From the NCBI GenBank assembly GCA_037447655.1, contig JBBHKE010002506.1, forward strand, positions 110,603 to 125,048: a stretch of DNA of 14,446 nt. Direction: 5' to 3'. The position numbers were made by a program, and so were the translations under genes. The DNA comes from Zygnema cylindricum (Eukaryota; Streptophyta; Zygnematophyceae; Zygnematales; Zygnemataceae). This document shows positions 1 through 8,375 of this stretch, piece by piece; the first letter of the stretch is position 1, and each line of letters begins with the position of its first letter. The notes beneath the pieces were generated by a model that searched no databases, was not told the DNA's origin, and worked only from the letters and a program-made list of their open reading frames with translations.

Positions 1-108
1 CAAAGTCTTGTATGCAGTTTAACTCTGCTTCTAACGTCTCTCTAATCTTCGTCTCAATTTGACGTATGTTCTGAAACGTTGTTTACTATTCGGGTTTTTT
101 TTTTTTAG
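1..108 (+). other. 3' end of an upstream CIPK intron
   Basis: This stretch shows no coding similarity. It ends in a run of 12 T followed by AG at 107-108, a typical plant polypyrimidine tract and acceptor, directly before the first recognisable codons. I read it as the tail of an intron whose upstream exon lies outside the window. CTAAT near 51 and TTGAC near 59 could act as branch points but are not proven. Confidence 0.7.
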
Positions 109-976
109 GTATTTGAAGTAGCTCCTTCTCTATACATGGTTGAGATTCGAAAGGCGGCCGGAGAGACTTTGGAATATCATAAGGTAAAATTGAAAATTGA
201 TATCCAATATGTTAAATTCAAAAAGTAAATTTCAAATGTTAATTAGCTTTGGAATACCATATGGTCAAATTGAAAGTCAAATCCAAAATTTGAGGTTCAA
301 ATTCAAATTCAAATGCTAATTAGATTCGGAAGGCCATGAGGTACAACTGAAATTAATTGAAAATTTGAAGTCAAAAATCAAATTCAAATGCTTATTTAGA
401 GTCTGGATTGCTCTTAGGTGAAGTTGAAATTTTAAATTTTAAAATTTAAAGTCCAAAATTTTCAAATCCAAATGTTTATTATATACCGTAATACAGTAGG
501 TATAAAATTTGAAGTCAAATATTTTAATCCAAAATCCAAAGTCCAAAATCAAATATAAATGTTAATTCAACTTCAAACTAAAATCTATAGCCGTTCAATG
601 TTCAAATTTCAATTCAAATAATTTACTTTTACATGTATGCAACAATGACAAAATTGACAAAAAAGAATGAAACCTTGTTTCTCTAGTTTTGTCCAGCTTT
701 ACGAAAGATTTTCATTCTTGTTTTTTTTTAAGCAGCGATAACTATTATGTGCTAACACATTAGTAACTATTAAATATTTGGAGGGTTTTTTGGACTAATG
801 AAACTCTCTTGTGGGACATCCTCCCCCTCTCCCTCTCCTTCTCCCTACAGTTCTACAAAGAGCTCTATGTTCGTGTTAAGGACTTGATTTGGAAAGTGGA
901 GTCGGATACGGTTTCAGAAGAGACGAAAAGTCAAGAAAAGGCCAAGCCCATAATGGCCACAAAGGTGGACTGCTAA
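109..976 (+). CDS. CBL-interacting protein kinase (CIPK/SnRK3), C-terminal end, two exons
   Basis: Coding segments are join(109..183, 851..976), both phase 0, with a GT-AG intron at 184-850. The first exon encodes 25 residues including FEVAPSLYMVEIRKAAG and ends in LEYHK. The second encodes 41 residues starting FYKELYVRVKDLIWK and stops at TAA 974-976. The join HK|FYK and the words VAPSL.MVE.RK..G.TLE.HKFYK....IW are characteristic of the KA1-like C-terminal part of plant CIPKs, as I recall the family. CIPKs are Ser/Thr kinases switched on when a Ca2+-bound CBL sensor docks on their NAF motif; many regulate ion transporters at the plasma membrane or tonoplast. The kinase domain, NAF and PP2C-binding motifs lie upstream, outside the window. 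The last 26 residues are polar, rich in Lys and Glu, and end in Cys. I see no frameshift or premature stop, so the gene may be functional. The paralogue number cannot be given. Confidence 0.9.
168..630 (+). repeat. About 78-bp tandem repeat covering the exon-intron border
   Basis: The unit begins with the last bases of the first CIPK exon and the 5' splice site (TTGGAATATCATAAG|GTAAAATTG) and ends in TCAAATGYTAATTAG. Decayed copies follow at about 249-324, 325-399, 400-481, 482-570 and a weak sixth to about 630. The splice-site GT at 184 is matched by GT at 264, 341, 418 and 500, spacings of 80, 77, 77 and 82 bp. The sixth copy has CC at the matching place, near 591. The array fills much of the 667-bp intron. 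Unit boundaries were aligned by eye. Confidence 0.75.
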
Positions 977-1772
<796 letters not shown>

Positions 1773-1855
1773 AAAATAGTGAAGAAATTTGGTGAAGCAA
1801 ATAGTGAAGAAAATTAATGAAGAAAATAGTGAAGAAAATAGTGAAAATAGTCGGA
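1773..1855. repeat. Short tandem array of an AATAGTGAAGAAA unit
   Basis: Five to six imperfect 12-16 bp copies of an AATAGTGAAGAAA word lie in a row, some shortened or with TTGG or TTAA in place of TAGT. It ends just before the A run at 1855. Probably a replication-slippage minisatellite. Confidence 0.8.
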
Positions 1856-1890
1856 AAAAAAAAGCTTTACGGTCTAGGAATAGTCTAGTT

Positions 1891-1992
1891 TTATAGGGTT
1901 TATATGGTTTTTAGGGTTTATACGGTCTTTAGGGTTTATACGGTCTTTAGGGTTTATACGGTCTTTAGGGTTTATATGGTTTTTAGGGTTTA
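1891..1992. repeat. 18-bp telomere-like minisatellite
   Basis: About 5.7 copies of an 18-bp unit, CTTTAGGGTTTATACGGT, start at 1891, 1909, 1927, 1945, 1963 and 1981. The third and fourth units are identical; outer units carry TATGG or TATAGGG variants. Each unit holds one TTTAGGG, the plant telomere heptamer, followed by TTTATACGGTC-type spacer, so this is a telomere-derived or telomere-like minisatellite and not a plain telomere tract. Confidence 0.9.
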
Positions 1993-2332
1993 GAGTTTGG
2001 TGCACACCAAAGAAAGATTTTTTTTTTTGTACAGAAAGAATATCGAGGTTTTTTTTTTCCGTTTAAAAAGGTAAAAGAATTTCGAATTTCCGTCGGTTTT
2101 TTGTGGAGGATGTATTATTATATGTTCCGATAGTTCAATAAAATTAGGGTGGTGGTATTCAAACGAAAATAATTTTTTCTATATAACTCGAATTATTTTA
2201 TTGGCCAGTCTTTTTCCTTCGGAGAGGATCCTACCAATTTTTATTTTTATTTTGTATGTACTAGCATTTTTATTTTGTGGCAATTCTTTTCGAAATGAAA
2301 GTATATTTAATACCATTTGTCACCCATGGAGC
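1993..2332. other. Unassigned AT-rich DNA
   Basis: There are T runs near 2018 and 2050 and no supported gene. An ATG-led frame from 2201 runs into the TTA microsatellite and is mostly low-complexity Leu, so I do not call it. Confidence 0.5.
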
Positions 2333-2426
<94 letters not shown>

Positions 2427-2466
2427 CATTATTATTATTATTATTATTATTATTGTTGTTGTTGTT
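2333..2466. repeat. (TTA)n microsatellite, about 40 units, then (GTT)4
   Basis: An unbroken TTA repeat runs 2333-2454, about 122 bp, with one interruption (C at 2427), and passes into four GTT units at 2455-2466. It is translatable in all frames as poly-Leu, poly-Tyr, poly-Ile or poly-Asn, which explains several spurious open frames. Confidence 0.97.
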
Positions 2467-2663
2467 TGCTTTTTTTGTATGTTGATAATTGTTTTTTGTG
2501 GCAATTGTTGTAAAATGGAGATATATAGTACCCATTTATCACCGATTTGCCCTTATTTTGTTGTGAGAACTTTCACTATCTCTATGCTTACAAACTTCTT
2601 TTTTTTGCGTAAAACAACTAACTGAAATTAATGTTTTTTGTTTGTTTGCGTGACACCTTGTAG
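2467..2663. other. Unassigned DNA between simple repeats
   Basis: AT-rich with TTTTTGT words. No open frame outside low complexity, no RNA gene and no paired inverted repeat was seen. Confidence 0.45.
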
Positions 2664-2796
2664 AGGGATGAAGGGAGAGAGGGAGAGAGAGGGCGAGAGA
2701 GGGAGAGAGAGGAAGAGGGGAGAGGAGGGGGGGGGGGGGGGGGGGGGGGGGAGGAATTGGAAGGAGAGGAAAGGGAGGAAGAGGGAGAGTGGGAGG
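2664..2796. repeat. GA-rich tract with a run of 25 G
   Basis: GAGAGAGGG-type purine repeats run from about 2664. They contain 25 consecutive G at 2727-2751 and continue as GGAAGAGG-type sequence to about 2796. The + strand is almost pure purine, a composition that favours G-quadruplex or triplex structures and polymerase slippage. The Arg/Glu/Gly frame on + and the Ser/Pro frame on - are low complexity. Confidence 0.95.
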
Positions 2797-3053
2797 GTGG
2801 TCTCAAACAAGAATAAAGTATGCATGCATGTTAAGTACACCCGTTACCTCCAACAGTGTAGATTGATAGTTGCATGCCCTGAAAAATCAAAAAAAGGAAA
2901 AGAAGAGAAAAAAGGGAAAAGAGAGAAGAAAAAGGAAAAGAGAAAATAAAAATAAAAAGTTTTGATAATGGTGAAACCACATTGGGTGTTGTTATTTGTA
3001 GACGCGTGTCGCATCGCATTGGCACCCGATTAATCGTCAGATACCCGGTTCCC
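2797..3053. other. Purine-rich A/G stretch and unassigned flank
   Basis: 2881-2960 is a second purine-rich run, this time dominated by A (AAAAAGGAAAAGAAG-type). From about 2990 the composition shifts to CG-rich words such as GACGCGTGTCGCATCGCATT. No gene is seen. Confidence 0.5.
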
Positions 3054-3075
3054 CCAACCGATACGTATCGGTTGG
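3054..3075. repeat. 22-bp perfect palindrome
   Basis: CCAACCGATAC is followed directly by its reverse complement GTATCGGTTGG with no spacer. It sits in a CGAT-rich stretch (about 2995-3250) with GATACCC, GCGATAT and CGATATG words that resemble the CGATAT-rich element family at 4915. I could not align it to that family across its length. Confidence 0.85.
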
Positions 3076-3286
3076 TATCCGTTGCTGTGTACCTGCGATA
3101 TTTTTTTCTTTCTCGGTGCTTTTTTATTTTCCGTAAATCAAACGATCTTTTGATGCGATATGATCCTTCAATATTCCTACGATCTTCCAATGTGATACGA
3201 TATTCCGATATCATAGCGATGTGTCGATCCGCTTCCAGTATGTCGATATGACGTCAGGAAATCATCTCGATGCTCACGGCAGAGGT

Positions 3287-4095
3287 CAGAGGTCGCAAAA
3301 GTCAAAATTTTACATAACCGAAACCGACCGTTTTTTTATTCAAAATCTGAGTAACCGACGCCCGATTGGGTTTTGTCACGCTCCAAAATTGTTAACCGTT
3401 AACCGACCGGCGTTTACGAAAATAAAAGTTAACCCCAAACTCGATTTCTCGCGACTAACCGTGCCCGCCCGTAACCGAAAAAGTACAAATTAATTAATGT
3501 ACGACGTATGAATAAGCCAATAATTACGATTTGTCGCGTTCCCTAAGTTTTGCGAAATGAATAGTGCTACTACCGTGTCAGATTTGCAACGCTTTGTCGC
3601 GTTCCCAAAGATTTGTGAAATGAATAGTGTTACTACCGTGTCGGATTTGCGACGCTTTGCCGCGTTCCCAAAGATTTGCGAAATGAATAGTGTTACTACC
3701 GTGTCAGATTTGCGACGCTTTGTCGCGTTCCCAAAGATTTGCGAAATGAAGTGTTACTACCGTGTCAGATTCGCGACTCTTTGTCGCGTTCCCTAAGATT
3801 TGCGAAATGAATAGTGTTACTACCGTGTCAGATTTGCGACGCTAATCATGATGTCACGTACTTCCACGATACCAAAGACTACAAAGTACAATAATGTTGG
3901 ATTGTATGGACAGTACAAAATTTTCATTTTTTTTTTTTGGTAAACCGACCGTAACGGACCATTTTTTTTTTCTGGTGAATCAACTGACCGCAACCGCCCG
4001 GCCCCCAAAATTTGGCAACCGAATCCGTTTCGGATCCGGCTCGGGCGGTCGGTTAACGGTCGGTCACGGTTTCGGTTGACCGTTTGCGACCTCTG
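3287..4095. mobile_element. hAT-like non-autonomous TIR element, inner
   Basis: The ends are inverted: CAGAGGTCGCAAA at 3287-3299 and its reverse complement at 4083-4095. Similarity continues inside as AACCGAAACCG and GTTAACCGACCG words at both ends. The flanking 8-mers are GCAGAGGT (3279-3286) and GCAAATGT (4096-4103), which match at 6 of 8 positions and are consistent with an old hAT-type 8-bp target duplication. At 809 bp with no transposase it is MITE-like. It contains the 63-bp array at 3528-3842. Confidence 0.75.
3528..3842 (+). repeat. 63-bp tandem array, five copies
   Basis: Units start at the ATGAATAGTG words at 3557, 3620, 3683, 3746 and 3807, preceded by a partial unit from 3528. 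The period is exactly 63 bp, except that the fourth unit lost 2 bp (ATGAAGTG). The first three units stay in one open frame and encode 21-residue repeats of the type MNSVTTVSDLRRFVAFPKICE in two pieces, MNSVTTVSDL and RRFVAFPKICE. The 2-bp loss breaks this frame, and no promoter or upstream exon is evident, so I take it as a minisatellite and not a protein gene. Confidence 0.9.
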
Positions 4096-4118
4096 GCAAA
4101 TGTCACAATCGGGCTCCC

Positions 4119-4283
4119 GATCCGTATCCCAAGCAGTACCCGAATCCGTACTTTAATTCATACCCTAATCTGTACCGTAATCCGTACCTTAATCCATAAC
4201 TTAATCCGTACCTTAATCCGTACCTTAATCCGTACCTGGATCCGTACCTGGATCCAAACCTTAACCCGTACCCGAATCCGTAC
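4119..4283. repeat. 12-bp tandem array (CTTAATCCGTAC type)
   Basis: About 14 imperfect 12-bp units lie in register, with variants such as CTGGATCCGTAC and CCGAATCCGTAC. Because 12 is divisible by 3, both strands show open repetitive frames (IRTL-type on +, YGLR-type on -), which I treat as artefacts. The array lies in the outer hAT-like element. Confidence 0.88.
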
Positions 4284-4452
4284 ACGATCGGATCCGGAAC
4301 GGATTCAGGAGCCAAATTTTGAGGGCCGGCCAGATTCGGCCGGGCGATTCAAAAACAAAAAAAATCAGGTCGGCCAGATTCGGGTATCCGATTTGTGACC
4401 TCTGACGAAAACCTTGTGAACCTGAAACTCAAAAACCTGAACCTGAAGCTTG

Positions 4453-4467
4453 AAACCCTAAACCCTA
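4453..4467. repeat. Two plant telomere units (telobox)
   Basis: AAACCCTAAACCCTA is two perfect CCCTAAA heptamers. Teloboxes also occur in plant promoters of translation and ribosome-related genes, but I see no such gene start downstream. A second, looser motif, AACCCTAAAAAACCCTAA, lies at 4815-4832. Confidence 0.8.
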
Positions 4468-4473
4468 GAGGAT

Positions 4474-4581
4474 GGAGAGGCAGATGGGAGAGGGAGAGGG
4501 TGGGGAGAGAGAGGGGGAGCGAGGGGGAGAGATGGAGAGGGGTGAGGGAGAGAAGGAGAGAGGGAGAGAGGGAGAGAGAGC
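4474..4581. repeat. GA-rich purine tract
   Basis: GGGAGAGGGAGAGG-type repeats run for about 108 bp on +. This is the second such tract in the window, after 2664, and the orientation is the same. Frames through it give only Arg/Glu/Gly low complexity. Confidence 0.9.
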
Positions 4582-4914
4582 GACCAGCTTGTTCCCCTGT
4601 GAGAAAAATAAATTTTATATTATTATTTTTTATTTTATTTTACGATATTCGTGTCGTCCACGTGTTAAATCCAGAGATCGTAAGTTTGACGTATATGCTG
4701 AAACTGAAACTGAAACGAAAAAACGTTTAATCTCGCTTGCCTTGCTATATTAGCCGCGAGCGTTGTAACGTTATTATAGACTAGAGGAGCCAGCTGAGAG
4801 TCTTACCCAGTGTTAACCCTAAAAAACCCTAATTAAAACCTAGTTTTCTTCAGTCTTCATAGATAGTTAGGTACCTGTTATGTCGGTTTGACTACCCGCA
4901 TGATATGACAGCAC
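4582..4914. other. Unassigned DNA with a short telomere motif
   Basis: Contains three GAAACT units near 4699, the AACCCTAAAAAACCCTAA motif at 4815-4832, and no supported gene. The GA tract plus telomere motifs could be a degraded promoter or 5' UTR, but nothing coding follows. Confidence 0.4.
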
Positions 4915-5301
4915 TAGTGTTGGGTATCGGGTAAATTCATATCGCGATAATTTCGATATTCGATATACTGAATATCGATCAAGCAGATTCCTCGATATAT
5001 CGTACTGGGACCAACATAAATTATCGCGATATATATCGCAAAAACTGGGTGTCCGTACAGTTTTAGTACGGAAAATCATACGGAAAATTAGCGGATAATT
5101 TCCAATGAGCCTCGCCTGGTGTTTGAAAAAAAATTGGGGAAAAAAAAATAAAAAATTAATGCTCAATATATTGGCGATACGATATATAATATGTCATGGG
5201 TGATTTAGCTTTTCAATTATCGGCTATATATCGCATTATCGTGCACCGAAATTCGCATATATGGAAATATCGGCAAAAGGTCCTCGATACCCAACACCCT
5301 G
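4915..5301. mobile_element. CGATAT-rich TIR element, full copy
   Basis: GTGTTGGGTATCG at 4917-4929 recurs inverted as CGATACCCAACAC at 5286-5298, and the right end may extend to CCTG at 5301. The interior is dominated by CGATAT, TATCGCGATA and ATATATCG words that are themselves self-complementary. About 385 bp, no coding frame. Two further fragments of the family are at 6165-6318 and 8376-8462. No convincing target duplication was found, so the superfamily is unassigned. Confidence 0.7.
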
Positions 5302-5352
5302 ATTGCTGGTATAATACTTACATTACATTCTTAACAAATTATTAGTACAAGA

Positions 5353-5907
5353 TAATCGCCAATCGCTATTAGCGCATGTGTTTCTTTAGCTTGATAGACA
5401 ATTACAGTTGATTTATGCTAATTAGGAATTTGAAAATTTTGGAAAAAACATACATTTAATTGTTTACTAATGCTAATTTGGGTCTTTGAAAACAAAAAAT
5501 GTCGGTCGCAAAACATGCTTACACTAATATAGGTAATCGTGTAAAACCACAATATTTTACAAATCGTGACGCTCACACAAATAAATATGGTTGGCCGGAA
5601 ATATGTGCGAACTTGATATTGAACTTGCCCGATTTCATCCCTTTTAGAGCGATATTCTCACAGCGTCCTTGGGTTACCTAAAACTCATTAATTATACTTT
5701 TTCACTTAAAAGGTACATTTTTTGTAACGGTCCGATAATCGATCGGTACACCACACTATTTAAACGAGCAACTACTTCGTTTTGTACGGTACTTGTAAAA
5801 ACCCCAAATGTGAAGAAAAAGCGAAAAGGATTATGCTGTGTTGAGAATAAAAATATAAAAACCGGACGGAATTAGCGTTCATTACGCTAATAGCGATTGG
5901 CGGTGTA
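5353..5907. mobile_element. TA-ended TIR element, about 555 bp
   Basis: CGCCAATCGCTATTAGCG (5357-5374) is perfectly inverted at 5885-5902. The right end reads outward to GGTGTA (5902-5907), giving TACACCGCC on -. The left end is slightly eroded (TAATCGCC). The termini match the elements at 9060 and 9386. Short frames at 5499-5681 and 5669-5875 lie inside and resemble nothing I know; I regard the element as non-autonomous. Confidence 0.8.
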
Positions 5908-6164
5908 TTGTAGTTGTAGTACTAAAGGTCTAAAATGAAATTAGTATCTTATGAAGGGCAGAGTATCGTGACATAACAGAAATTTCAAACTTCTTTTAAC
6001 ATCAATTCGGTGAATTGCCTTATCTATTCAAGTGTGGAGTGTCGTGACACAAAATGAATCTCTCCCTTCGTCAACATTTCTGATGTTCTGGTCATACTTT
6101 ATTATTTATAAACTGACATACTGATATCTAGGCAGTGCTTAGGACAAATTTAGTAGTGTTGGCC
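5908..6164. other. Unassigned DNA between elements
   Basis: Two short related words, AGTATCGTGACATAACAG near 5962 and AGTGTCGTGACACAAAAT near 6038, sit about 76 bp apart and may be an old duplication. No gene is seen. Confidence 0.4.
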
Positions 6165-6318
6165 TGTTGGGTATCGAGGACCGTTTGCCAATATTCGATA
6201 TATATCGAATTTCACGTACCCGATAATCGATATATCGCTTCGATATATCGAATTTCAAATTATCGGGATATATCGCCGATATATCGCCAATATATCATAT
6301 CTCCAATATACCGAAGCT
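6165..6318. mobile_element. CGATAT-rich element, partial copy
   Basis: TGTTGGGTATCGAGGACC here matches the right end of the 4915-5301 element read on the - strand, and the likeness continues through TTGCC.ATAT..., GAATTTC and CGATAATCGATATATCG-type words. The other terminus is missing: the copy ends in repeats of CGATATATCGCC and then an A run at 6322-6338. A truncated, inverted family member. Confidence 0.65.
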
Positions 6319-6641
6319 TTTAAAAAAAAAAAAAAAAATCTCACAGGTTATCAAAGTCACGTGACTTCTGACAAAGTGACTTTAAAATCTTTGCCGGGAA
6401 GAAATACGGTTTTTTCCTGAAAGTCAGCAGATTGAAGGAGATCTATGAGGTACATTGATGATGTACACTTGTGAAGTACACGTACGTCATACGCAAGTAC
6501 AATTTTCCAGACGAAAAAGGTCGGTTTCAAGATATTTGATGATTTTTTAGATTTGATAGTCAGCTTACGTGGAACCACTCATATCAAAACACGTATGTAA
6601 AACTTATTTACAAACGATACTTGCTGTACCCGAGGCCTCTG
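6319..6641. other. A run, short palindrome and unassigned DNA
   Basis: An A run at 6322-6338 is followed by the 14-bp perfect palindrome AAGTCACGTGACTT at 6354-6367, whose core CACGTG is a G-box. No gene next to it gives the box a clear target. The rest has no supported feature; a 73-codon minus frame here is not recognisable. Confidence 0.4.
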
Positions 6642-6644
6642 TAA

Positions 6645-7424
6645 GGGTGTGTCCCCATGTACTTGTAACTTAGCGAAATTACTTTGTATTTTAGCGCGGA
6701 TCCGCCGGACCCGGTGTTCAAGTGTCCCTATGTCTGTAAGGACGAAATCGTAACTTACGCTTGTGACGATTGTATACGTCAACAGTACCTGTGACGGTTG
6801 TCAACGTCTACAATCTGTGGTCGCACGTTGTTTTTTGTACCTGCGTGTGACGTCGCATGTCTTACCGTGACATTGTAGACGTAGCGCCTTCCAGCCTGTG
6901 CAATTTCACGGTCGAAGAAGATGCGCTTTGTCTTCGCGTCGCCTGTCCGCTCGACGTGAAATGGCATCGGAATTTGAAGACCCCTGCAAAAAAAGAAATC
7001 CGTACTAGACGAAAACGGACAAATCCAAACAAATTGTGTACTTGTCTTTGTCGTATTAGAACGCAAACGGACAAAACATAGCGAACTATGTACTTTTCTT
7101 TGTCCTTGGAAATCGTAGGATTTTTGTCGAAATTTACGGCACGTGTGAAATTATGTTCCTATTTGTCAATCGAAAAAGCCTAATTTTAAATCACATCGCG
7201 CATGTGTTTTAAAGATAAGGTTGAAGATGACGTTTTTTGTCGTCGAAGTGGGTCGAGAAGCACAAGACGACAACTTTTCGTACATCCTAAGTTCAGGGAT
7301 GACGCAAATTGTACTCTACAAATTTGCGATTCCTTCGTACGGTTGCAACTTAGGCAGTACGGCGCTAAGTTTTACAGCAAAACGACAGGAAAAAACCCTT
7401 ACTTATGCACATGGGGACACACCC
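6645..7424 (+). mobile_element. PIF/Harbinger-like MITE, copy 1
   Basis: A perfect 16-bp TIR, GGGTGTGTCCCCATGT, is at 6645-6660 and inverted at 7409-7424, flanked on both sides by TAA (6642-6644, 7425-7427). A 3-bp TAA/TTA target duplication with GGG-starting ends is the mark of PIF/Harbinger (Tourist-like) elements. At 780 bp it has only short overlapping frames on both strands, none resembling a transposase, so it would need proteins supplied elsewhere. It is about 98% identical over 324 bp to the copy at 14123 and more distantly related, in inverted orientation, to the copy at 7555. Confidence 0.88.
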
Positions 7425-7554
7425 TAATACATAAATTTTGTTGTCCGTACTATTACAGAGACCTCCTCGTGTAACCATACCCCAAATAAGTAATCATTAG
7501 AATTATAGAATTAGTACTTTTTTGTCGGTTACATTTTGCGGCGTCTACCTTTAA

Positions 7555-8248
7555 GGTCGTGTCCCCATGTGTTCAAGTAAGGGTTTTTTTCCGTCGTTTA
7601 CACGGAAAATGGGACTTCCTACTTGAAAATATTACGCCGTACGAAAATGGGCAAAAACTCAAATACATTTTGCGTCATCTTGGAACTTGAAAGGTACGGC
7701 GATTTGGCAGTATTATCATCGCGACCCACTTCCAGCTCATCTTCACACTTGCAATGAAATCAAATCGTGACCTGCTTTTAATCAAAATACTACCCTATTG
7801 ACGAATAGAAATCTTGGGTTGCACGCGTCAAAAGTTTTCATTTGTTTTTTTGCAGTTGGGATAATACACGAAAAAAAATTTGTTTGTCCGTTTGCTTATG
7901 TTGTCCACTTGTGGGGGTCTACAAATGTCATTTTGTAGACGTAGGCGATTGCTTATGTCGTTCACGTGTGGGCGTCAACAAATGACAGTCGGCGTCGACA
8001 ATTGTCCCAGTATGTCAGGAGCTCTTTGCCGCGTACAAATGTCCGCAGTTTGTTCGAGACCGTTGGCGTCTACAAATGTCGGCAGTTTGGGTTTCGCAAG
8101 TATTGGCGACGTGTACAGCTGCCACAAATTTGAAGTAATGAAAGCGCAAGTAATGAATGACATAGGAACACTTTGAAAAGTACACCGTAAAATCAGCGCT
8201 AAAATCCAAAATAACGTTTCAAAATATCGGTTACATGGGGACACGCCC
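7555..8248 (-). mobile_element. PIF/Harbinger-like MITE, copy 2, inverted
   Basis: TIRs GGTCGTGTCCCCATGT (7555-7570) and the inverse of GGGCGTGTCCCCATGT (8233-8248) match at 15 of 16, flanked by TAA at 7552-7554 and 8249-8251. Its left half matches the reverse complement of the right half of copy 1 (GTAAGGGTTTTTTTCCGTCG, TTTGCGTCATC, CGACCCACTTC), and its right half matches the left half of copy 1 (TTTTAGCGC, TATGTC). It is therefore the same family in the opposite orientation, and older. 694 bp, no transposase. Tandem GTCGGCGTCTACAAATGTC-like words lie inside at about 7900-8090. Confidence 0.85.
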
Positions 8249-8375
8249 TAAGTCACGGAACGAAAATCACGGCGTACGTGGCGTATTAGACAATTTGACT
8301 TTTTCGCTAAAATAACGTATTATATAAAAATATAAAAATATTAAATTCAAAAATTACTATATATCGCTTAGTTAT

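Larger units (their letters stand above)
3280..4404. mobile_element. hAT-like TIR element, outer, interrupted by a second element
   Basis: The right end (4404 leftwards, read on -) starts CAGAGGTCACAAATCGG. The left end can be rebuilt as CAGAGGT (3280-3286) continuing at 4104 with CACAATCGGG, interrupted by the element at 3287-4095. Apart from one missing A this matches the right terminus, which supports a nested insertion. The body holds the 12-bp array at 4119-4283 and no credible gene, so it is non-autonomous. I could not find a matching target duplication outside it (GCTCACGG left, ACGAAAAC right), so the outer limits are tentative. Confidence 0.6.

Noticed and set aside
2201-2625. Open frames on both strands through the TTA array (poly-Leu, Tyr, Ile, Asn)
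   Set aside because: They are translations of a microsatellite in every frame; nothing outside the repeat looks coding.
2618-2949. Arg/Glu/Gly frame on + and Ser/Pro frame on - in the GA tract
   Set aside because: Low-complexity purine DNA; no initiation context, exon signals or known domain.
3557-3842. CRISPR-like array
   Set aside because: The 63-bp units are contiguous without unique spacers, and the window is a plant nuclear sequence.
4084-4398. 104-codon frame with IRTL repeats and its minus-strand YGLR counterpart
   Set aside because: Artefact of a 12-bp tandem array, inside a TIR element; open in both strands for the same reason.
4453-4560. Telobox plus GA tract as a promoter with ATG at 4472
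   Set aside because: The frame after the ATG is only low-complexity Glu/Arg/Gly and then AT-rich DNA; no gene body follows.
6779-7081. Overlapping frames on both strands within the PIF-like element, recurring at 14233-14445
   Set aside because: The recurrence is explained by the element being repeated; the frames conflict with each other and none resembles a transposase.
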